64,000 nt of DNA from Phialocephala subalpina (Eukaryota; Ascomycota; Leotiomycetes; Helotiales; Mollisiaceae). Location: positions 3,012,007 through 3,076,006 of the forward strand of contig FJOG01000003.1 of the NCBI GenBank assembly GCA_900073065.1, written 5' to 3'. The notes beneath the pieces are model-generated. The model had not been told where the DNA came from, ran no database searches, and saw nothing but the letters and a program-made list of their open reading frames with translations. This document shows, one piece after another, positions 55,543 through 64,000 of the stretch (position 1 is its first letter; every line of letters begins with the position of its first letter). Both the position numbers and the translations under genes were made by a program.

Positions 55543-56630
55543 TCAAAAGGCTACATCCAGACGCTCTTGCTGATTGAAATCATAAGCGTTACCGTACGCA
55601 CCCTTCAGGTATCTATCTAAAATCTCCTTTTCTGGAAGGTACGTCCCCTGAACTTGAAGCTTCGAATGAATTTTCTCTAACTCAGGCCTCAGCTCCTCAG
55701 CGAAATTGATTTCCATTGGATTCCTATACCAAGGCGCAAAATGGATCATCGCAAGCATGACCCTGACATCCTTCGAGAAGTTCGGCATCCCACCGTGCCA
55801 CAACCTCAGATCGCGCACGATCAGACTTCCCTTTTTCATAACTGGCTGACTCGGAGGTCGAGCCTCTCTCTGTCTTTCAAGGAAGTCCTTCTTGATTCTG
55901 CCACTTGCTCGCTCACCGTGCTCGCCTTCTTGTGCCTCCTTCCCGAACTTATGAGTCCCAAGCCAGACTTCTGTACTCCCATTCTCGGGCGTCATATCTA
56001 TCAATGGGACATTGACCACCAACGCGAAAGGAGAGCCAGGATGCAAGAAATCCGCATCACTGTGCGTAGGCTGTGCTGTTGGAGGGCTTTCGGGAGTGGG
56101 CGGCAACGCAGAATTGCCGGACATGAATGAGAGTCGAGGTCTGGGACCTAGGACTGAGGATGTGACATGGATTGCGAGTGGGTTGAGGAAGATTTCCTTG
56201 TCGAAGTATTGACGGGTCATTGGGGGATCCTGTTGGATGTTCCTTCATGTCATCAACATCAGCCTCTATCACTTTACTTCAAAGATAGAAGGAAGTCTTA
56301 CCCTTTGTTATAGTTATACGGACTATTATCACCCGCAGATGCTAACGTCAACGCATCCGGCACCATCCTTTTGTTCAAAGTATCAAGCTTGGCATGCGAG
56401 ATGGCGTTCTCGAGGACGACGAGACCATCGTGATGCAAGGCTCGATTTGCAAGCTCGAGGTTCTTCCATGTCAGAGTGCCAGAGGACTTCTCTTCGGGAG
56501 TCACATTGACCACGTGAGGGAATGAGGCACTGTTGGAAGAGGAAGTTGATGCTGCTCGTCTTGAGGCGGTGATCAGTCTGAGAGGAGAACGGATGAAAGT
56601 TTTGGATCTGGGGAGAGTTGATGCAAACAT
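55543..56630 (-). CDS. phytanoyl-CoA dioxygenase (PhyH) family Fe(II)/2-oxoglutarate oxygenase
   Basis: Two minus-strand exons, 56630-56302 and 56242-55543, give 342 residues. The metal site is HSDADF (HxD) with the distal His in LRLWHGGMPN; the region NGSTEVWLGTHKF and a downstream Arg fit 2-oxoglutarate binding. PYNYNKG splices to NIQQDPPMTRQYF. The N-terminus MFASTLPRSKTFIRSPLRL with Arg/Ser richness looks like a mitochondrial targeting peptide. The gene converges with the Zn2Cys6 gene, 30 bp between stops. PhyH enzymes act both in lipid breakdown and in fungal natural-product pathways, so this could be a tailoring step of the PKS locus. Confidence 0.92.
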
Positions 56631-57280
56631 TGTTTCGAAAGATGATGGAAGTCAAGATGAGGAACTAATCTGGCTCGACTTGGGACATTTGGATACTTTT
56701 ATATCCTTTTCGCGTCTGGGTCGATATTCAAGTGGCAGTGAGGAAGGAGCAAAAGTAGTTAGCATAGGCGAAAGACTAACTGCTTTGGGCTGGTTGCCGA
56801 GAATATCAGTACCCCGCTTCAAGTCTATGGCCACAGAAAACATAAAAACAGAAAGTTCAACCCAAAATCCTCATTCGCCTCCCATCAATCTTCACTCGGC
56901 ACACAAACAGTCAGGGTCCTTGTCCAAAAGCTCCTCTTTCTCCACATATACCTCTCCAGACCTCACAACCTGCCTCATAACGAAGTAGAGTGATTTCGAG
57001 ACGAGGAACGGGAAAAACAACGTGCTGGGGCGGAATTGGTGCAAGCCATGTCAATGCAAGCCGATGAAGTAGGGGCCCCGGTAACGGTCCAGACGAATAG
57101 AAGAGGAGATGGCATTGTGTGCTATTGTGTGCTATCATGTGCTATTCGGGGGTCTGACATTATCTCAAAGACAAATGAACGTGGCTGAGTTATTTGAAAG
57201 CACCACCACCTCGCCGCAGCTACCTTTCACCAAGTCCCAAATTATACCAAAACCGATGAATGTTTGTTGCCAAGCCGACC
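56631..57280. other. intergenic, upstream of PhyH and downstream of lectin-like gene
   Basis: A long frame antisense to the PhyH gene runs on into this interval to 56988 but shows no domain and is judged a shadow. No other signal was seen. Confidence 0.45.
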
Positions 57281-58080
57281 TCAGAAGCTTCCCGAATACG
57301 CAACTCTATCTTTCCATTCAAATAGCGATGGCTTCTGCACCAGGCAGGAGCCTTTTTCATAATCGGCGTACGCTACACTCAAGGCGTCGTTGCTGCCTTC
57401 CTTCTGGAAGTAGACTCTGATCGCTTTGTTGCCACAGATCGCAGCAAGTGGCGATGAGCGTGCAGATATGTACCTTTTCTTGTCGAATGCCGACGGTGTC
57501 AGGGTCGCCGCGGTGGCTTTCGGGTCTTTTGGGTCATATCGAGACCACTCTAATGGCTTCCCGGCTTTAAGGTGGTCGAAACGGTGAGTGGCGCAAAGCT
57601 CACGAACGTGTCGGTCGGGTGATGTCGATCTAAAGAATAATCAGTACGGACTTTTATGAATGTCTTAAGAGGTCAAGGGCCGAGCTCCCGAAGAGCTCGA
57701 TGCTCTGCACAAAGACATATTCAGGGGGGTTTGAATGTACCCGTCTGCATCAGTCACTGGGCCCTTCTGGATATAGTACAAGCGAAACTATGAAGCATTA
57801 GTAGGCGGCTCTCGTAAATGTATAAACTAGTACGTACATTGACCTCGTGTGCTTTTGATTCATGATGGTACATGATCAGAGCAAGTTGTCCTTCATACGC
57901 AACAATGTTGCCTTTCTTGTCTGCTGAAATGGCGTTGTGGAGTGTGTATTGGGCTTCTGGGCTTTTGCTCTCTGGGCCTTCAAAGTTGAGCCAGCTCACA
58001 AGTCCATCCTTATCTGTGTAAATGATGGCAGAGAAGTCTTTGAAGTTGACAGCAAGTGCGTTGGTGGGGCAAGGAGCCAT
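57281..58080 (-). CDS. lectin-like beta-propeller protein (fucose-lectin type, tentative)
   Basis: Three minus-strand exons (58080-57838, 57787-57741, 57629-57281) keep frame and give 212 residues. Exon 1 reads FSAIIYTDKDGLVSWLNFEG and NIVAYEGQLALIMYH; exon 3 reads SPLAAICGNKAIRVYFQKEG and ends RVAYSGSF. The alternating ...AIIYTD... and ...IRVYFQ... strands resemble repeats of fungal fucose-specific lectins, but I could not confirm the family and the protein is shorter than a six-bladed lectin. There is no signal peptide, as is usual for such lectins. The last exon has no internal ATG, so it is easily missed. Confidence 0.6.
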
Positions 58081-60350
58081 GTTGGTTGACTGAAAAGGAT
58101 GTCTTGCTTTGGAAGTGTGATGGCGATATGGGATTTTCTCAGTTTGCTGAGGTTAACTGTGAGGTCGAGACGAAGGGACTGTGACCATTGCGGTCTTATA
58201 TGCTTGAGAAGGGCCTCGGGATCCGTGGGTCAAAACTCTTAAGATCTTCATTAGCCAGCCTCGAATTCTAGGATAATTCTCTGCCAGCCCTCATGATCAG
58301 TCTCCCAACAATTCTCAACAACTCTCAGCTGTCCACACTTTTCAGCTCTCCTCATTACCCAGCTTCATCCCGCTGCAGCGTCCCGAGTGCCAAAAGCAAG
58401 TCAGGTCTCCCGCAAGGTTTCATTATGGTATCCGACCCAATCCAGACGCAAGATCATGATAGACTTTAACTGCATGATCTATATCAAACTTTAGATTGGT
58501 CGAATATAAGGCTGATAATTGGGAGGATGGTCGAAGAGGAAGGTCGAGACTCTGGTATACAGCCAGCCGCCAGCAGTGAAGAGGAAGTCGGGACTTCGAT
58601 TTACAGCCACTCAGCAGCATGGATATGAGATTGGAGAATGTGAAACCACCCGGCAGCGGCGTTGGAAGGTCGGGATGTTCTGGTGTAAAGCCACCGGCTT
58701 CAGGATAGGGCAGAGCATTCGAATGATCAAGTGTGGCTGGCAGGCCACGACGACGTGCCACGACCTGATTGAGTTAGCAAAGCGCAATGTTCACAAGAAT
58801 GTGCGGAATTGTGGCAGAATGAGCACTGTGACTGGTGATTTCAATTTGCGTATCATCGGTACCCCGCACGGCACAGAACTCGATTGGAACCGCGTTCAGC
58901 AATGAAGAGCGCCTTGTAGTTGATCTTACAACTCGAGCCGCAAGATTTGCCTGATAATGAAAAGCGTGAACACCATGATCGAAGTCCCCATTTCGGAAGT
59001 AATTTGACTCCGAAACTCATCTTTAGTTGAATAGTAGCTCTGTCTGGTTCAGGTAGCAATCGAGTAAGACTATAGTCATGATGGAGCGAAGGTCGGGTAA
59101 GCGATATCAAAGGCTTACTTGTAATCAAGGGTAAGAAACATGCACAAGTAAAAATGAGGATGTGCTGCTACTTGGGATAAAACTTGCTTCTCGGAAGCGT
59201 CCTTCAAGAGGGAAGCGTCTCTCCGCCAAGCCCTTATCCCTAGCTCGCTTACCTGCATTGCATCTTGGAGGGCTTTAAAGGTTGAAACACGGCATTAGTG
59301 GCTGACATCCAATTAAAACTTAAACACAATGCCACCGGAGAGGTTGCTCCGCTGCTCTCTCACTTTGCCCAATCATTGCTCTACATTGATGGCGCACGCA
59401 AAGCCAGGCTTTTGATCGACAATAACCGCGAGAAAATGAAGCAGTGCTGAGCTTGCTCTTGATGCGCCGGTATCTTTCCTTGATTCAAGTTCATTACAAC
59501 AGCCACTCAGCCCTACTCAGATATCCTGCAGCTGATAGATATTGAAAGGCGGCTGCGTGTGCAATTCATATTGTGCTCAGCATCGTTCTAGGATAGCTCG
59601 CCACTTACCATTTTAACTATGCATATGCACCTGCACGAATGCGTCGTAACTTTTCAAAATGCCAGCTTGCTGATAAATTAGATTCCTTTCATGCAAGGAA
59701 TGGCACGTGATATATGAATATTCGACTCTCGAGCTGAAAGATGCGGTAGGTATCTCATATTGCAAGTAATTGGTCAGTTACATTATGAAGTCAAAGTTCT
59801 GCCCTCATCGGGAAATCTTGATTGCCGAAAAGCATCAAAATGGATCACTGTTTTCTTCAACGTGAGGGTGGACAGAGGATTGTGTGATGATGAGACGATC
59901 CCGAGCTTTCCCAACGAATGTCACCAGGACCTATCTCCAGAACATGCAAATGAAAGAGGGACTTCATGATTTCAGTGCGTTTGCTCTGATATCTCACACC
60001 ACGATGCTGGAAGTTTCATCATCTACCCGCATCTTTGACGTAATCGCCAGGTACTCGTTTGAGGCTCTTCCTGCCATTGGTCGCTCGCGACTTGATATTT
60101 CGTAGAGCAAACCTCACTCTTCTGCTCTGACAGGCTTAGAAGTTTTTGGATATGCAGTCATGCGAATTGTCAAAGAACTTCATGATAAATTCATGATCGT
60201 CTTTGAACCTCTCACGTGTGAATGAAGTAGTCTGAGGTACATATATGTAACCTCACCTCCTTCCTCAATCCTTCATTTGAAGACATAGATTCATACAGAC
60301 GAGATTCAACTTACAACACGGACTTTCCAAGAACACATAGACAAGTCAAC
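58081..60350. other. 2.3 kb intergenic region upstream of Hsp20
   Basis: Overlapping frames on both strands at 58423-58905 have no domain. The right end is the Hsp20 promoter, with a TCACGTGTGA site near 60212-60221 and a TATATA-like ACATATATGTAA at 60239-60250. Confidence 0.5.
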
Positions 60351-60991
60351 ATGTCTCTCATGCCCCGCTCCTTCTGGAATTCCGGCATGTCCGGATCCTT
60401 CCACCCCTTCTTCCGCTTCCTCGACGACTTCGACAAGTACACTCGTGACCTCCCCGCGATACGGGATCTCGATACCTACATGCCGAAATTCGATATGACT
60501 GAGCACAAAGACTCATTCACTCTTCATGGCGAGCTGCCCGGTGTCGAGGTGAAGGATGTTGAAATCGAGTTCCCTGATCCACATGTATATTCACCCTCTC
60601 TTCAATCACTCAAACCCAAACCTATTCCGGACAATTGAAGACCAACCGCTGACGTGATCAAAAAAAGACAATGACGATCCGCGGACACTCTGAGCGCTCC
60701 TACACCAGCGGCACCCCACCAGCCGCCATGCTCGAAGGCACTCGCCAAGCCGGGATGATCACCAACGGCAGTGACAAGAAGGAGACCAAGAAAGACGCTG
60801 AGAAGAAAGAAGAGACTGGAGACAAATACTGGGTTTCTGAGAGAAGCGTTGGCGACTTCATGAGGACTTTCAACTTCCCATCCGCTGTTGATCAGGAGAA
60901 GTGCAAGGCTTCGATGAAGAATGGGATCTTGAGCATTAAGGTGCCGAAGATGGAGAAGAAGAAGGGACATAGAGTTGCGATTGAGCAATGA
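60351..60991 (+). CDS. small heat shock protein, Hsp20/alpha-crystallin (Hsp30-type)
   Basis: Two exons, 60351-60584 and 60668-60991, give 185 residues. The N-terminus (MSLMPRSFWNSG) precedes the alpha-crystallin domain, FDMTEHKDSFTLHGELPGVE and VKDVEIEFPD; the intron then joins DPH to TMTIRGHSERSY. A Lys/Glu-rich insertion (DKKETKKDAEKKEE) is typical of fungal Hsp30 proteins. The domain ends KASMKNGILSIKVPKMEKKK. It is a cytosolic ATP-independent chaperone expected to be induced by heat or other stress. Confidence 0.95.
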
Positions 60992-61189
60992 GCAGGCGGG
61001 ACTGGGCGGATGAATATGGGGTAGACGACGCGTGAACGTGGTTGATGAAATTGCAAAATATGTTTGGCGTTCTGGTCAACCTTATTACCAAATATATCCT
61101 TTATTCATGAGGCCCTACCCTCCAATATCGATACTCTTGACTTTCTAGTGTGGGCGCCCCTCACGTGATCCGAGTAAACCCCGATTCAG

Positions 61190-61345
61190 TTTAGTATACT
61201 AAGGTGCAAGAACATCAAAACTATTATACAAATATATCATTTGATTTATTAATAACTACTAAGTCAATTTAATCGCAAAGTAGATGTATAAATAGAGTTT
61301 AATTAACTATTATATATTTCAAATTTAAGTAGTTTGTTTAATTTT
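61190..61345. other. AT-rich segment
   Basis: About 155 bases are visibly richer in A and T than the flanks, with runs such as TTTGATTTATTAATAACT and TTAATTAACTATTATATA. It separates Hsp20 from the decayed calpain and may be RIP-affected or a relic of a mobile element. Confidence 0.6.
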
Positions 61346-61747
61346 TAAGTCTATAGTTGCGATCAGAAGTGCGATCGCGATTTCAGTGCGGCAGTGGCTA
61401 TGGCAGAATACCGAATCGGGAAGCGGTCAACCCCCTTGCAGTCCGCCCACACCTTGGATACAAGAGTGTATTCGTGAAAGAATTGTACTCTTAGTAATAA
61501 GATTGCGTTCTGGTACATTCTTGAAGTATGGAAGCATCTAAAAGTACTGAGATTGGTTTTTGGGTTGGAACGATGGGAAAATAAACAAAAAAGCACGCTG
61601 ACGTTGATCAAAGAAAACAGTCGCGTCAAAGAGAGGAGACGAGACTGCGTGTACTGTATTAGATGAATTGAAATTGAAAATTGAATCGCAAATACTTCAT
61701 CGATATCCTCGTCGTTCAAAGCCGTTATAGAAATTGACTATTAGTGA

Positions 61748-64000
61748 TCAATAACTAATCAACTCTAGCAACTTGTCGTCCTCGCCCTCGATTTTACTCT
61801 TGTCCTTCTTCTCATCACGAATGATATTCTGAATCATAGCATCTCCATCCGAGCTGTCGTCCTCCTCCGACTGGAGTACATCTTACCATTCAGGACGGAT
61901 GATCCCCATTCTAATCTCGCTGTTCTGAGCATAGATCCTCAGTCCTAGCACCACGCTACCATTCTAGTCTTGGATCACAGAACCATCTTTTGGGAGAGGC
62001 TCTGGGACGGCAGGCTGGGGGGTTCGAGGGGAAAAGCCTTTTGCCGTAAGCATCTTTCCTCGACCATCTCTTCCACCTCGTCAATTGAAATATCTGAGAC
62101 CTCGGAGTTGATATCGGATTCATCGTCGACGTCTGAGCTTACTGTTGCATCACTGGATTTGGTGGTGATATCGACAACAACGTTTGGTGCGACCTCAGAA
62201 ACAGTTTTCGAGATGTTTTCGGATTTGATGATCGGCTCTTCAGCCTTGGACATCTTGGTCGACAACCTCGTCGTTCTCTTCAGGACTTTCGAGTTCGTTT
62301 TTGTTGTATCGACTTTGCTCGACCTAGCTGCAGGAATCACGGAGGCATCCTCTCCGAGATTCGCTCTGGCCTTGGCTCGTTTCTTCAATTTGGCAGCGAG
62401 AAATTTCGTCTTCTTCTTGTCCTCTTGAAGCGGTCAGTAGTGGTACCTTGATATAATAGTTAGACTTGCCTTTGAAATGGTGATGATCACGGGCGCTGCT
62501 TTTGAAAGCGTGAAGGAGAATTTTCTCTTGTTGTACTCTGTCATATATGGCACATCAAGACACGTCCACATTTGCGCAATGTTCCGATCGTCTGAAAATA
62601 GCCTGGTTCGTTCAAAGATTAAGTATCTCTGCAAGAAATCCTTATATGCCATCCAAAAGTACCCGTCATCCCCAAAACGATGGTCGAGTCGAAACATCCA
62701 CTCTGGAGTCCATTCTTTGCTACCATCACCTAAAGAGATTATCATCAGACCAGATTTTGCTCAAATGAAAGTAAATACTTACTCCAAGCGCCGGTCCTGT
62801 CCCGTGAGTTAGTATGTGCTTTCCTTGTATTTTTGAGAAGTCACAGAGCCGAGCTCTCGAGCAGGGCAAAATCGCATGCTCTGAGTGGGAAATGCAACTC
62901 ACCATTCGCCTTGCCCATGCGGATTTCTGATCAACAGGAGACGCTTTCCATGCGTCTCCAGAGCTCTAAACACAGAATATACATGCGGACTTACCAAGCC
63001 TCTTTCTTCCTGTTGGGAGGAGCAGCAGAAGATCAACTCCTTGTTCGCTAGAGTCAATTGGTTCCAAAAGGCAGTCTTATCTAAAAGGCCAACAGGCAAG
63101 AGTGAAGTGGTGACACCGCCAGTTAGGTCCTCAAACGCATCGCCTGCTGCACCGCCCTGTATTGAACTGTAGTCCTGCATTATGTGTTACTTTGAGCATC
63201 TATAAGATCGGGGTAAAGATGGCATACTCCATGAGCTTTTGCATATGCTTTTTCGAGCAGCGGAAACCATGTTTTATTTGGGTCCTGACACTTGCCAAAA
63301 TATGATGCATGCGAGTTGCGCTTGGTCTGTCAGCAGTTGCTCTTAATTCTTGTCCAATGCTGCCAAACCTGGTAAAGCTCGCGATATCGCTGTTCTGCAG
63401 TTACAGCTTCATCGTCGAAATCTCCACCCGAAATCTCCAAAGCCGACGGCCAGCTCCTCTCTTAGAATGTGCATAATCATCAGGAAGCAAAAATAAGTAG
63501 TCATCAACGATCTCTATGCTCCACTCTCCATCGCGATGGAAGACAAATCCATAGACTCCTGCCTCCTCGTTTCGGGCAGGACAGAGTCTTTCAATCAGGC
63601 CCTTTTTGTTCGTGACGGCACTCACGACTACCGCTATCCAACAATTCCCGAGGTGTCCCTGCCGCACATCGTTTCCTGCTGCACCGTCGACGAAAAATGA
63701 AGGCTTCTCCAAAATATCCTTGATGCGCTTTCTAGTTTCCGCGGCTGGCAAGTCTTTCGGACCATGTCCAATGCGTACAAAACATCTCCCTCATTCATTA
63801 ACATGTTGAATTCTGGATCTGTGTAATTTCGATTGCTCCTCTAGCATTCTTTAATGATGACGTCCACGCGTTCCTTACAAACTCGAACCGCCTCATCATA
63901 TGATTTCGAAACCGGGTTTGATAGGATGGTGCTGGTGCTGGTGATTGCTTTGCCACTTTTCTACCAGATACAGGCGTTGGCAGAACAGTCAAAACTTGCA
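61748..64000 (-). pseudogene. calpain-family cysteine protease pseudogene, 5' end beyond window
   Basis: Minus-strand fragments follow calpain order: YDEAVRVCKERVDVIIKEC, the catalytic-Cys segment NDVRQGHLGNCWIAV, then (across introns) NSHASYFGKCQDPNKTWF, DYSSIQGGAAGDAFEDLTGG, catalytic SPHVYSVFRALETHGK and RNPHGQGEW, then DGSKEWTPEWM. All three catalytic residues survive. A Lys/Glu-rich tail and a C2-like LGLRIYAQNSEIRMG follow. In-frame stops interrupt it at 63841-63843 (TAG after KEC), 61974-61976 (TAG) and 61883-61885 (TAA), and the frame changes near 63450. The intron after VIITISK would have a GCAAGT donor. A functional protein is unlikely unless several stops are sequencing errors. Confidence 0.75.

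Noticed and set aside
56533..56988. 151-codon plus-strand frame
   Set aside because: It overlaps the PhyH first exon antisense and has no domain or splice support.
58423..58905. Overlapping frames on both strands
   Set aside because: No domains, no signal peptide, no intron logic; composition looks non-coding.
1..64000. CRISPR array, bacterial operon features, insertion sequences, rRNA
   Set aside because: The genome is eukaryotic; I saw no regularly spaced direct repeats, transposase-like frames, LTRs or rRNA segments.

Overview
This is a 64 kb piece of a filamentous ascomycete genome (Pezizomycotina). Genes carry short introns (about 43-110 nt, GT..AG, often with a CTAAC-like branch point). 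Gene content is typically fungal: Clr5, Fungal_trans_2, WSC, a non-reducing PKS, Zn2Cys6, GMC and CVNH families. The mix resembles Leotiomycetes, but this is an inference from gene content only; I could not search a database.

Layout. (1) 0-8 kb: a coiled-coil protein open at the window edge, a Fungal_trans_2-type regulator, a Clr5-domain protein and a DUF427 protein. (2) 9-15 kb: a complete 1,854-residue DDX60-like Ski2 helicase in six exons. (3) 15-29 kb: a secreted protein, a CrtC/kievitone-hydratase-like secreted protein, two histidine phosphatase paralogues (the second broken), a cupin, a second Fungal_trans_2-type regulator and an SDR. (4) 29.7-36 kb: a small secreted cyanovirin-N-type protein, then a 1,699-residue secreted fusion of PQQ-like propeller, Ig-like modules, two WSC domains and a laccase/ferroxidase-type multicopper oxidase. 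(5) 36.3-40.3 kb: gene-poor DNA with a transition-riddled relic of a PKS acyltransferase. (6) 41.6-56.6 kb: a probable biosynthetic locus with a non-reducing PKS (KS-AT-PT-ACP-TE, no N-terminal SAT), GMC oxidoreductase, Zn2Cys6 regulator and PhyH-type dioxygenase; two related F-box genes flank the PKS. (7) 57-64 kb: a lectin-like protein, an Hsp20 and a decayed calpain gene running off the right edge.

How it may work together. The PKS would make an aromatic polyketide, released by its TE; the GMC and Fe/2OG enzymes are plausible tailoring steps and the Zn2Cys6 protein a plausible local regulator. The nearby SDR could belong too, but it is 15 kb away and nothing in the sequence ties it in.

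Two sequence-quality signals matter to any user. First, two exact tandem duplications, both with a 250-bp period, sit at 29951-30450 and 35784-36283. Second, at least five otherwise well-preserved genes each need exactly one extra base in a short homopolymer to read through. These may be assembly or base-calling errors, so the affected genes should not be called pseudogenes without read-level evidence. In contrast, the calpain (in-frame stops) and the PKS relic (mostly C-to-T/G-to-A changes) look truly decayed.
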